From Istiophorus platypterus (lineage: Eukaryota; Chordata; Actinopteri; Istiophoriformes; Istiophoridae), in contig CM029114.1 in the NCBI GenBank assembly GCA_016859345.1, forward strand, positions 11,926,501-11,990,500: 64,000 bases of DNA, in the 5' to 3' direction. Positions 48,019-61,800 of the stretch are shown here, piece by piece. The notes beneath the pieces were generated by a model. That model did not search any database. It saw nothing but the letters and a program-made list of their open reading frames with translations, and was not told the DNA's origin. The position numbers and the translations under genes were made by a program. Numbering within the stretch: position 1 is the first letter of the stretch; the number at the start of each line of letters is the position of its first letter.

Positions 48019-51000
48019 CTGGATGGATCTCGGTTTTGTTTCTGGTGGGTTTTTCCGGTTTGTTTTTTGTTTGTTTGTTTTGTTTGTTGTTTGTTGTTTT
48101 TCCTCTCGGACGCTGCTCGCAGCGGAAAAGGAATCACATCTGCGATCTCCTGCGCGTTTGACAGCCCGCTGCCGAGAAACACCCCCTTTTTTTATTTCTA
48201 TTTATTTTTTTTTAATTTATTCCGTAAGGCTCGGTCAACCCGCCGTCAATAGTTGGTTGGGGTTTGTTTCTGTTTTTGTTTTTTTCCAGCGTTTAAATCT
48301 AAAAATTCATACTGAATCTCCGGTGACAAAAGGCGCAGGCGAAGCGTCGCGTCCGTCGGTTTCCCTATGAATTATTCCGATGGCGGATCCCGTACGACGG
48401 GTGGGTGAAGCGGTGAAATAGAGGCGCTGAAGTCAGCCAGACTCGGGTGGACCGTCTCCTATCGGACCCATAATCTAGACACGGGTGGTTTTTTTGTTTT
48501 TTTGTTTGGTTTGGGTTTTTTTTTTTTTTTTTGACTAACGTGTGTAGAAACCAATGAGGGTCCTCGGCGGTCGGAAAGAGGCGGGACTTCCCCCCCGGCA
48601 GAGGGTCCCTGAAGTGACCGACGACGATTAATCGACCAGAAGCGTCGCTCGGTCATCGAAGGCTGATGACCGAGGAAACGAGGCAGTAAAAATGAAAGAT
48701 TCGTCAACCCCTTGTTATCTTATGGAGACCTAGAGTGTTTTGTAAATCAGCGGACATGGTGAGATTAATAATCAGACGAATAATAAATGTAGACATAAAA
48801 TAATAAAAAGCATGAGATTGTGAAATTATCCAAAAATATTAAATCCCTCGTTATTTTATCCTGTCTTCTCGCAATAATAGACTTCGCTGCATATCCCCTT
48901 TTTTATCATTTGAAATAAAATATCTCATAATAACATGGTTATGTTTTTTCTGTATTAATTCATGTGCTTGTTTACTTGTATGCTGAAACTGCGCGGGTGC
49001 TTATCTCATGAATTATTTTAGCGGTGACACCTTTTTTTTTTTCCACCCTAACTCAGTAAAAAAAAACCATCTAAATCTTCCTTTCACACCTTCTAACTTC
49101 TGTAATTTATTTGCAGAGACACGTTATCCTGGTGCCACTTTTTGGCTAATTACATATATTGAAGGCTGTTGTGGGTTTCCAGTGCTGAGTTAAAAGAAAA
49201 AACGTTGCCCCCTGGTGGAACAACAGTCACTTGCATCATAGCGAGTGTGTCCATAGTTCAATTCATGACATTAGACATTAAGCTGCAAAAATAAATAATT
49301 AACTGTGAATATTTGTGATGAATGCATTATTAAAATATTGTGTCTGACTTTTCTATATAAACACCATTGGTCATTTTGAGTATGGGCTTAGTTTATTGCA
49401 TAAAATAAAAGTACTAATGTTCTAATCTATTACAAATATTGGCTTACAAAACAGGATAAATTACGAAAAATAAATATTCTGTGCAGTGCTGTCAATGCAA
49501 GCAGGAAAATAAAATGAGATTCTTACACACACATAAATCCATAAAAAAGACGGCTCATTTTTATGACATCATAATCACACGTCATGCCAAGACAAACACC
49601 AGGATGTGGAGGGCAGCATTAAACAGAGTCTTATGTTCAAACAAAGTCCTTTATCTGATGCTAGTTCACTGACTTAATGCTCAACTTGTTCAATTTTCTT
49701 TTTGTCTGCATCATACAAACAGCCATCATCAGATGCATGAATCAATACGAGTAGCAGTGAGCTCTAAGTATTCTTGGGCACTACAACTACTCTGTTAACA
49801 TTGTCAAAGTTTTTCCTAAAAATACAATTAAAAAAAAAAACAAAACAACTTTTCGTAACAAAATTTGTCAATACAAAGGTAGTAATAATACAATATCAAA
49901 ATAATTCACCAGTTAGGCATATGCTTCAATTTTGGCTGCGCTTCATTTACAAAAATACAAATTGATTTGGATTTTAAAAAATATCATTTCACAATCAAAG
50001 GAAAATATTTGTTTTCTTTGTGAATCTTAATCCTTCATTTGACCCTTTATGTAAGAACAAGTTATTTTAGCAGTTTGAGTTCCAGGAAGCCTCAGCAGGA
50101 GGACGGGAGTAAAATAATATTGGTTAAACAGCTTGAGGCAGCCTTTAAGTACAACATGTACAAAATGGTTTGAGGAGGAAAAGCTCTGAGGATCCTTGTC
50201 TTTTAGGATTTGTGTTTTGGTTTGCAAGACCCAAAAACACTTCCCTTTTAACCCTAATTACATTACCTCTTTTCCCCTTATTTGTCCAAAGAACACTGCT
50301 AAATCAGAGTTTTAGTTCATAGGTGATGAAACCCTAACTTGTCTCATTATTATACCTGGTGTAAGCTACACATAACATCCATGTATTACCTAATGTAGCT
50401 GATACACTGCTTTTCACTGTTAAGTGCAAACAGTTTTAAAGAATGCGAAACACACACATCAAAAACTTAGGGACAAAATGCATCTTCACTTGCCTGTAAT
50501 CCATTATCCTGATTGATTAAGGCTTTTTGCACAGTTTACATAGTTTCAATGACATTTAGTACTGTGTTTAAAAATTCTCAGCCTGGAATAAATAACCCTG
50601 AAGAGCAGTTTAAGAAATGAGATGTCTGGCTGAAAAAGCTTAGCTGTGAAGACTTTGCATCATCAAAAGCTGTACATTAGCTAGCTCATTTTTGAGTAAG
50701 TAATTGTATTTATCATGTTCTGACATGCTATACACTGTGCACTAAGCCAAAGGTTTTGAGAACCATTCTTCATTTGTGCAAAAATAAGTAATTATTAGCT
50801 TGAATTGTCCATAGTATTTTAATACATATCTGATTTTCACATTCTGTTTTTTTTACTTTGGATTTTGCCAATATCAGTGGGTACCTATTCATTCAGTAAT
50901 ATATCAATATGCTTTTTCTAGGAAAATAACTACATATTACATTGTTGGTTAACAAAATATATACAAGAATATATTAAACATTTCTCATATACTATCTTGA

Positions 51001-51830
51001 ACAGTCACTGTGGCATGCTAGGAGAAAAACACAGCACACCCAAAATAGAAAGAAGCCTTCTGTGTATTCTGAGCTTTTTCATTAAAATGCTTGTCAACAC
51101 AAAGGGGACAGGTGTAACGTCCGTTATGTATGAATGAATCCATTATGTATTTAAAATACATAAGACTTTGTGTGAATAATCTTCTCATAACACTTCTGCA
51201 ATATCTAATGAACCAACTTGTTATAATGCATTATGCATTAATCACAGTTAATGAATCCAGTGCTTTATTGTCTCTAAACATGGTTTCATAATGGTCAGAC
51301 TGCACCTGAGATGCTTTATCTATTTTATAGAAGGCAATATAATGCTTTATAATGAGGTTTTCTGAGCTTATATAAAATGTACAAAATCTTCTTTCTAAAG
51401 AAGCCTGAAATTAACAATACTATACTTTCACTCTTGCAGAGATTACATGATCTCTCATGCAAACCCTGAGAATGCATTTGGAACACTGTTAAGGTTTCTT
51501 GGCTTTGAAATTGTGTTATTCAAAAAAAAAAAAAAAAAAGTTACTCTTTGTCATGTTAGACTCCTTCTGTGACACCTTTTGTTCTTTGACAGAATTGCAT
51601 AAACATTGCTGTGTAATGAAGACCAGACCAGGGAAGAAACAAGGAATAGATAAATCCTTGCATTTGGCAAAAATGTGCATCACCTTCATCATCTTGTCAC
51701 TAGAGCACCAGTGGATGTCACCCTACTCAGCAGATGTGGTGGTGTGTCTTGCTGCCATGGTGTTTGAAACCATCAAAGAAGTGTGAGAAGTATGGAAGCA
51801 CAGCCAGTTGACCAGCAGACTCGAGTCACT
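48019..51830. other. tspan5 promoter side and acer2 3' flank
   Basis: The first 600 bases, upstream of tspan5, are GC-richer with CpGs, plus T/G-rich runs such as GTTTGTTTGTTTTGTTTG near 48059 and a T run near 48518. They probably hold the tspan5 promoter and leader. The rest to 51830 is AT-rich. The acer2 strand has AATAAA at 51264-51269, which would give acer2 a 3' UTR of about 565 bases. No gene is supported. Confidence 0.5.
51264..51269 (-). terminator. Candidate polyadenylation signal for acer2
   Basis: The plus strand reads TTTATT (AATAAA on the acer2 strand), about 565 bases after the acer2 stop. Unproven. Confidence 0.3.
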
Positions 51831-52785
51831 TTAAGTCACCTTGATAGTAGACTTCTTGTGAACACAGAGCAAGGAGACATAGGGCACACCGATGAAGGCC
51901 CATTTCTCATTGGGCCAGAACATGATGACGGGTCCTCGCTCTGGGGCCTCGGTTGCAACGTCAAAGTAGGCAAAGCAAACGCAACCCAAGTAAGAGGCCA
52001 GACAAATGAGGATATGCCTGTAAGAGCAAGAGAAGTTTGAATGAACCAGACTGTCTGAGAAATGTTTCACTAAAATATCTGGGAGTTTGCAGGTGCATCT
52101 GTGCAAGATTAACAGAGTCTACAGAAAAAAGAATCTCCTTCTTGTTACATTATTTTAGTCTGTAATTTGAGTGTTTACAGTCTCTTTTTCTTAAAACCAG
52201 CAACAAGATCTCCCATCGTATTACAATATTTCTGCTTTTTCCCCCCATGTTTTTAGTATTCAACAAAATTTCTTGCATTTTGATGAATCAGCCTCACTTA
52301 CTTTTGAAGGTTGGTAATATTCAAGATCAAAAACCCTAATTTCTGTAAAGTTCTTGAACCATGGTTGTAAACAGGATGAAATTATGAACTGCACTGGCAT
52401 ATTTATTCAAATCCATTGTTTCGATAAAGTAAGATATTTAGAATTGAATTACAAACAGACAAGATGGATTATTATATTATGGATATTTTTAAATCCAAAT
52501 AGCACAAGTTTTAATAATATTAATGTCTCTTATAGTGTCACAAGAGTGCATTAATTGTCAATAAATGATAATGATAATAATACCCCAATCCAATACTGAC
52601 TTTCCAATGAGCTTACCAAGCACAGTGTAAGTAGGGAAAGTTGACAGATGACCACATTTCACAGAATATCCTGTCGCTGATCCAGCAAAGCAGAGCCAGT
52701 GCCCACCAGATACCTGAGATCAAGCCCAGCTTGAACACACGTGGGTTTTCACACCTGCAATGACCAAAGAGAGCACTGAGTATGC

Positions 52786-52824
<39 letters not shown>

Positions 52825-55800
52825 GAACACACACACAAACACACACAAAAATCTGGAGGATAACCAATAGTAGACTTGCAGATGCTGTTGCGATCTGTTT
52901 TTGTACCACCATCGGGCATCATCAGAACATACAGCACATGGTTTTAGCACTGTAACATTTGATTTTATTAAGTGTGCTTAGTTTCATGGATGCAAAACTT
53001 CTGTGCATTTAATCTGAGTATGCAAAAATACAAAACTAAAAAAAATCCCCATTATTTTTTTGTCATCTTTGATGAGTCAAAAGAGCAATAAAACATAACC
53101 AAGTATCTATAAACTTAGATTAAACCTGAAATTAAAAAAAAAATAAAAAATCATCAAATATAAGGTCACATATTATCTGCTTTTATTTTGATTAGTCAAA
53201 CAGTTGCCTCTTCGTGCATCCAGCAGATACGGAGCAACACTATCAAAAAAATTGAAGTTGTATTGTTGTATTTGTTTCAAACTGATATCCACTGACATTT
53301 TAGCTCTCTCCAGTCAGAGCTTTCACTCTAGTCTCTAATAACTCCATCAACTAATATCTGGCTGTTTAGCTGCTAAATACTCCACTATGTTCACCAGCTA
53401 GTTGCTAACTTTGTCTGGCCTTTAGTGCGCACAAGTGGTAAAGTTGTGTTATACTGTAAAGTTATGTGTCAGAAAACTGAAGCATTGAACTGAAAGACAC
53501 TCATGCGCACTGTAAGGCTGATGGGAGCTGCAGAGTTGGGCAAAACCTTTCACACACATAGTCAAATATTGATCATAGTGGCTTTAATGTCCATTATATT
53601 TTGTAAATATGTCATGAATATGCATGGTGATGATTATGATCCTTTTATTGCTTATAGTATAATACATTACATTACAGTGGAAACAGAACTGCACTGTATT
53701 GGGCTGTAGAATATAATGTTAAGATATAAAATATTTTAAAAACATACACAAACATAAATCATGGTGTGCCCTCTACCAGCAGTAGTGGATGATAAAGGTG
53801 GGAGCTGGCTGTGAGATTCTTTAATGATTTTACTGGGTTTGTTGACAAGTCTAGGTAGGGCACTTTTATGTTTACACCTGAGATATCCATATCCAGGGTG
53901 TTAAACTGTAGGTGAGCACATTTATTTTTAGATGAGTGGATATCCTCTTTCTTTTTGGAACTTGACAGAACTGTGATCTGAGTACAAAGTATTCTGGTGT
54001 TCTACTCTGTACCGATATCTCATAATGGACAACACACTGACCTAAGGATGCAAGAGCTAATCCAGAGTTCTGCTGCTAATCTATAATTAGTCTCATCCTC
54101 TGTATACACACCAGTCACAGCCGAGGCAAACACTGAATGCCCAAAAAAAGACATGGACAAGGAAGGCTGACTAAACCTAGATGTTGATACAGCAGAGTGG
54201 TCAATGTGACACGGTTTGTCACATTCCTTTAAGACAGAGTATTTGTTGGAGTCATATGATGTTACAAGCCTTTAATTTGGGCTACCATTGTTTCAAGGTG
54301 AGAGGAATGTTGGAATGACACCGATTCTTTCCAGAGCGTACTGCAACATGACAAGACTAAGATAAACAACAAGCATCACTCAGCTGAAGAGACCACTGGA
54401 AACGAGGGCGATGAGAGAAAAGCAGTAGGGCGGAAAACCAACACAATGAGCTAAAAGAGGCTAAAATGCTGCGTAGACCTGAGGAGAACTGCAGAGTTGG
54501 TGGGTAATTCAGAGTTTGCCACCACAAAGAACATCTTTCACATTACACTGGTCATTTGATACACTGTGATAGAGATATCCCAAGTCCATCTAGGCATACG
54601 TTAATGGATCGGAAAAAGCTAAATTAAATCTGATCAACATCCATTCCTTACTTTACTGTACTCTACTGTGTTTTTTCCACCTCACCCTGCGAGTGTTGCA
54701 GTGCTGCCCTCCTTAATGACAGCTGGGGTCTACACTGCAAGTCCGTCAGCGCATATGACAACCACCACTAGTTAAAATGACAAACATCATCAGCAGCAGG
54801 TCATATCAGCTGATGCTAATTAATGTTAATTCCCTTTAGTGAATTGATGCAGGCCAAAATAAACTTGGCTATTGTTAGGTTTTTTTGATCTCTACAAGTC
54901 AGTGTCTGTACTCTGTACTTTGTGAGGTAGAAGAGGAATCACTCTGTGATTCGTCATCTCTACAACGGATCACTTTGCATCAGTTTCGGGAGTTGCATTC
55001 TTCCAGTTTAACTTTTCCTAATATCATATCAATAGTTCTAGCTTATCAGCCTTTTAGTTTTTGAAACAGGGACTTCAGTATATAGATCAAGGAGCTGATG
55101 AAAAATAAGGTCTGTCAGATAAATATTTAATCAACATAAGGTACAGTATGTATGAGTAGTGAATCATACTGTTTATATAAACCATGCTAAGCTGAACAAG
55201 TATTCGTTTTACTGTCTCTGTCGAGAAGTTTAAGTTTTCAACTGTGTCTGTTTGTTTATTTGTCAATTTGTCAGCAGGATAACACGAAGACAAATGGACT
55301 GATTTGCACCAAACTTGGTAGAGGGAGAGGGAATGGGCTGGGGGAAAACCTGTTACGCTCTGGGAAGATCCAGATCATTTACTATGAATTTGGATTTTTT
55401 TCTCTGAAGTCTGGGGTATGTTGGTAAACACTGGTCTTAGCAGAGGTATGGGTTCTAGTGAGTGCCATTGTAATTCCTTATGAATTCAGCTTTTCACTTT
55501 CTAAGAAGAAGAATGTGTTCTTACTTCTATAAAAAGTCCCATGGTCTCACTTTAAGTCAATGACCCAAAGAGGCAAACTTCCACTATCTTACATAATTGA
55601 CCGAGACGGAGTAGAAAAAAATGGTGTCACGTCTACTCAACAGAAACAGGAAGTGCAAAAATAGATGGAAAATCTTCCCAGAGGGAAATGGGCCATTAAC
55701 TTCTCATCAATATTGTATTATACTTTAAGTGTTGTAAGTGTTTCGATTGATTACATTGGGAACAAGAGCAACACTGAGCATCAGGTATTAAGCGATCTGA

Positions 55801-58800
55801 CCCTAATAACTTTAATAACTGACGTTACATACATAAATTGAACTGCAAATACTCTGTCCTACAAGCAAACACACACTGACAAAACAATCACCACACAGCT
55901 GCATAGCTGGAGTACTGTGACTATCAGCTAAAACAAAGGCACTTAAGATAAGAAACATGGCACGAAACCAGAACTTCTCCTTGAGCGTGCAGGGTTAGTT
56001 AGCGTGATGAGGTTTGACTGTTGGAGGCAAAGATAAGTGAAGGAAGAAGATAAGTGAAGGAAGGGCTAGCCTGTCTGTTTGGGGTGGAGTCTTGCTAAGA
56101 TGCTTCTCTCACTTCAGGGAATAGAGAGGAAGAGGCTCCATAAGATCAGTGACTCAATGCCTGGCACTTATCAAAGACAATGCTAAATGTACTATTGCTC
56201 TTTCTGATTTAAATTTTATATCAGCAGCTGAAAAGATTTTCAACTACTTATGATGGTGAGATGAAAGTGAGTTAATATTGTGGTTTGTATACTTTTAAAG
56301 TGTTATTCCAGTTTATTATGACTTGGAACTTATAGTCACAGTTGTGGCAGTCATTTTCTGTTTCTGTTCATGCTAACATCACTCACTAAGTCAGGTGATC
56401 AAACAAGTTTTAAACAAGCCAGGTTATCTAAACCATTTTCTTCAGTGGTAAAACCACAAGTGACCATTCTTTAGATGCTGCTCTTCAATATTATTTTGAC
56501 TTTTTTTTTGAAGATTTATCTTTTTTGGCATTTTGCCTTTGGTGGATTGGTAGGTACGCAGTCGAGATAAAGACAGGAAATGATGAAGAAAGAGGTGTAG
56601 TGTGTGACAAAGGTCAGTTTATGGTATGCCTCAAAGAGCATCAAACAGCAAAGTAAAAAATGTTTTCTTTTGAAAATAAAATTTCTTTCCAGCTATGATC
56701 AGAACTCTTGTGTGGCTGCTTGTGCTTCTTTCTACATCTAATTTCATTACAGTGTCAACATGTTTTAAGTAGTTTCTTGATGAGAACAACGTTGTTTTTT
56801 ATAGAAAGAAAATAATGGAGAAAACTGCAAATATAGTTATAATAAACAGGAATAATTCTTTAAGTACTGATAAAACATGAGAAAATCAACTTTTGGGGAT
56901 ATTTTTAAACCTGGGTGGATTCGATTGCTGGCATTTTAATAGATGTTATCTATATTTGTTGATTCGTAAACGGGAGGGAATGTATGTAAATATGAATACA
57001 TAAATATGTATCTAAAACTCTATAAGCTTTGTTTTTCAGCTTGTGTTTTTAAGAGCAATGAAAGACAGCACCGAAATAAATTATGAATGGGACTAAAGAC
57101 AGGGACTAAACTTGGTCTAGAATAATACAGTCATTATTTCTGCATATAGAAAATGAACTTTGCTCTCATGCATACAAAAACATTTTGTTGCAGACAAAAT
57201 CACTCTGTTTTGTATCTGACCCATTCCTTATGAATAAGTCATCTATTATAGCACAATTACGACTGATTTTATTGCTTCTACACTTCCAGTCTATGAAATA
57301 TTTTTACTGGACAAGTTGTTTTTGTCCAGCTGGAAGTAACTTGAAAAGGGGCCAACAGACGTACTGTAAAAGCAAAAGCAAACAATAACAAAATTGTGCA
57401 TTCTTTCTGACAGCAAAAGTCCATCAAACACAGAGGAATTTCTCTCCCACTTAGCAGAACAAAAACAAGCAACTTCAATAGATGACTGGCACTGGCAGTA
57501 ATGTCAAGAATTACTAACAGGTTGAACAATGGATGACTTAAGGTTACAAGACTGACGGCGGAGTGTAAGAGTTGTGGGAAACGGAAATAGAACGGAACAG
57601 CACATGGTTCCACATTACTGATGAAGGAGGAAAGCATTTGAGACCCCCCCCCCCCCCACACACACACACACACACACACAAATGAGCACAAATGGCTTGT
57701 TTTGTGTTTTCAAGGAACATTCTTTCACATCATAAGGCCCCATAATTAGCTTGTAACAGACGACATGTCATTAGACAATGTAAGTACAAAAGGCCAAAGG
57801 TGATGTTTTAATGTTCTGTAGACCCCAGATAAACCATCTTGACACTTACACTCTGGACAACTAAATTATTTACAGCAGATGATTCAGCTGAATAGACAAC
57901 TTTAAAACACAGATAGAAACTACTTATTTATATCTGCTGCCGTGCTGCTGTGAATTTAAACTTAATCTAGTTTCAATGTAATTTTTTACTAGGTGGCCAC
58001 ATCGTCAAGTTAAATCGTCATGTATTTGTACATAGAATTAAATTGGTATGACATATGTACACCTAATAACTGCTGGGTGTATCTGAACCCACAGCTACAA
58101 AATAACCCTTTTACCCTGATATGTGTAATCGTGGCGGTGTACACTAAGAAGATTTGAAATGACATTTTTTAAAAGTAACAAACTATACCTCAGATTACAA
58201 AAAGTTATACCATTAATATTAGACTAAAGGACAGAAAAATGTCTGTAAGATTGGCATTATCAGATACCTACCATTCAATGTGAACTGCATAATTATTACT
58301 AACTCTATAAAACACATCTTTCTCCATGTATACACATATAAACAAAACAAAGCAATGCAATTCATAAAGAACTGAATACAGATTGATCACAGAAGTTTCC
58401 TTGCAAATTATTTACTTATTACTTAAGTTACTAGACAAATTCCTTACATTTTTATAAGGTGCAAAGCAATTTACTAAATCACTAGTTTGAAACTAGCTAG
58501 GAGTTACCAAAAACTTAGGGAGGACTTTTCAGTCAAACCTAGTGATGGATAAATTAATAACTGGTGCAACACATCTGCAGAGAATAAAATTTGCTGCTTG
58601 CACCCACTAACAGATTAATCAAACAAACCATCACTAGCCCTGATCTAACAGCAAAGTCATGATATATATTAATATGGAAAGAAAATAAACAATGACAGAT
58701 GGGTGTTAACTAACCCCACAAATTATTTATACTTATAAATGCCTCTGGCTTAAAGTCAGTAAAAACCATGTAGAATTAAAGATGGTGGCCATAAAAGATG

Positions 58801-61800
58801 GCTACCAATAATGTGGTATGTGAGGTGATGGTCCTATATCATGACTTCCCCCTCCCCTGACCTGTTATTTATATAAAAAAAAACCCTTTTCACCAACCTT
58901 TTAAGCTCAGTGATGAGCAGTGCAGTGCAGGGGATACCCAGAGTCATGAGTGACAGCGAGTTGACGACAGGTTTAACAAAGGCCAACCCTGTGGTGATTC
59001 CTGACAAGATGCCAATGACCACTTTGAACCTTGACCTAGATGGAGAAGCAAACAAATCAGAAAAACAGAATCTGCTGTAAGTTTATGCTCTCTGTACAGC
59101 ATTGTGTAACTCATAAGGAATGTTGAGAAGCCTCAAAAAGCAGTTCATCACAGTTCTTCAGATAATAAACTGGAGTCATTGAGCTACAAAGGCTGTGGAA
59201 AATTTAAGTGACAGCCTGAAGTGAAAGAGCAGCCATGACAGCTCTGTGACAATGGAGGGAGAAGTAAAGACATGTGATGCAGCTTTTACTGGTGTCAGCT
59301 ATCTTGGACAGGCCTATTATTAAACAGGAGAGTCAGAGGAGTGGACACATCATATGACAAAAACCAGTGGCCAACAGTCAACACCTACAGATGTACCTGC
59401 TGAATGTAAAAACAGTGTAAATACCTGAAATAGAAATTACAAGTTAAGCTGATTTAGTGTAAAAATATGGAAAAAATATAAACTGAAAGTTACATTGCTT
59501 TCCTGTCAGTGACTGAAAAACATGTTTTATTTTGTGTAACACAACCACTTCTGCATCAGAGGGCTCAAGCTGTGTTTGAGTTTCAGTCAATCTAAACACT
59601 AAATTCAGAGGAACACATTAACATTTAAAAGAATATAAATCAGCAGCTGTTGTGGTAAGTTTGAGTGAAATTCTGTATAAAATAGCTTAGAAGCACACAT
59701 AGATGGGAACTGTGGCATTGCATTGTTGCAGACAGACACTGCCTGATATTTACCCTGCTGCAACGAGTCGTAACTAAAATGCTTACACACTTAAAATGCC
59801 AGTTTTGAGATTCTAAAGATAGCTATTTGGATGCATATCAACAGTGGTCAACATACCGATCCCTCCTAAACATCCGGGGTAGGTATCTCTTAGGAAACCA
59901 CATGGCAATGGCACACATGAGCACCCATAAGATGGCCAGTTCATCCAGCATTTGGCCAAGGAAGCTGAGGGTGGCGTGAAAATATGTCGAACCAATACCT
60001 GGGAGAAAAAGACAAAAAAATAAGCACAAATGTTTGTCCCGAGAGACATGTAATCTGTAATTTTTCAGTGTGTTAAAAACAATGTCTAACTGGATATTAA
60101 ATGTTTTATTGTAAACAACTGACTGCAGGAGCAGTGAGGGCCAGTCATCATCTATAGTGCAACTCACTGTGGCAAAAAAATAAAATAAAAAAGATCAGCT
60201 TAAGAGAGCTGATATTGAGCAATGCCTACTGTTTTTAGTAAAGAGCCACAATGGAAAGAACTGGTGAATATGTGTTACTAGTGTTACTCTAATTTTGAGT
60301 TCTGAAACGCTGTTGAGGGACAGATCCGTCAGCAATCCTTTGTTATCATGGTGCAACAGTCCCCTAATTATCAGTACAATCTGTTTTCATAGCAGGCGCT
60401 GCAGGAGAGACGTATATTTCAACAAACTTCTTATCCAAGACGGAGTGCTGCTCTCAGTCAGAAGTGACTAATCATGAAAAACTATCAGTGTGCTCATGTA
60501 ACACAGGCAGACAAAACAAAATGTTTACAGAAGCCACCTTAATTTTCTGATGGAAAGAGATCTGAGAAAACTATTTGAAAACTATTTAAAGTAATTTTTC
60601 TAGACATTCATTCATCGTCTGTGACAGTATAAGAAGTATTTTAAGTTTTTTTTTTTTTTTTTACTGTTAGTCAGACAAAAAAAAACCTCTGAGAATGTTA
60701 CACTTGACTTTCAGAATTTGTTTAATGACAATTTTCTGACCTTTATTGACCAAACAATGAGAAAACAATCAGCAGATCAATCGATACTGAGAATAATCAT
60801 TATTTTCAGCTCTGCTTGGAAACATTGCAGCAAGCAATGATCCCAAACTAAATGAATAACTCAGACCACACATAGTTGAGGCCAAGGCCAAAGACAAGCT
60901 GCTGAATATTGTTTTCATATTGGAACCTATAACGTTTTCTCTGCTTGAGTGAAAGGCTGATCCGACTACAGAGGCAGTGGAAGACAAAGGGAATAGTGTA
61001 AGCCCTTAAAAACAGTGTTTTTAAGCTTTAACAGACTTCAGATTCCTAAAACAGATGCAGCTAAGAGCTTCTGAGGCACATAAACAAGCCCTTGTGGTAT
61101 GGAACAGGAAATTTTAGCTTTCAAATAGGCTTCAATAAGTGAATGAAACAAGGTAGGCTGCTTTTATTCCCTTAAAATTACATTACCGGTTCGAAAAGGC
61201 ATATGTTAAACAAGGTTTGACAGGAGATATGGGGCTACTCTAACATGCACAGACAGGCTTATTATAAAGTTACACTAGTCCAGTTTGAGAATAAATGACC
61301 TATTTTACATCTGACCCATAGTTCAAGAGCCTGTGGCCCAGTCAGTTATGCAAATCCTATTCAAATGCTACTCAGTGTTTTTCCATCATGCACTAAAGTC
61401 ATCTCTCACGAGCAGGGGGGCATCTGTCAGGTTATCTTTGCTGACAGTGCAACCAGGGTGTTTTCCAAACAGCACTGAGGGAACAATGCAATATTTCTAA
61501 GACTGTGCTGTTATTTATACAGTGGCACCATTTAAGACCTAAATGCTGTGACAAATCAAGTGAAATTTGGGCAGCAGGCTTATTCATTGATTGGATGAAT
61601 AAGTCATAGTCATAATAGAGTGTTTGTCTATGAGGGTAAAACGATACAAGCTATAATTGAGAACAGTGACAGAGGCCACAGCTAAAAAAACCTACATCCT
61701 AACAGCATTCTGCTGCAGTTTAAGAATGTAGGCCGACAGGTGTGAGCACCTACATACATGATCCAACCATATTTTAACATAATAATACCTATACATGTGT

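Larger units (their letters stand above)
52755..58897. other. acer2 intron 4, 6.1 kb
   Basis: AT-rich intron between exons 4 and 5. It contains a CA microsatellite, a poly-C/CA tract and two interspersed-repeat fragments, listed separately. No additional exon is needed. Confidence 0.8.
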
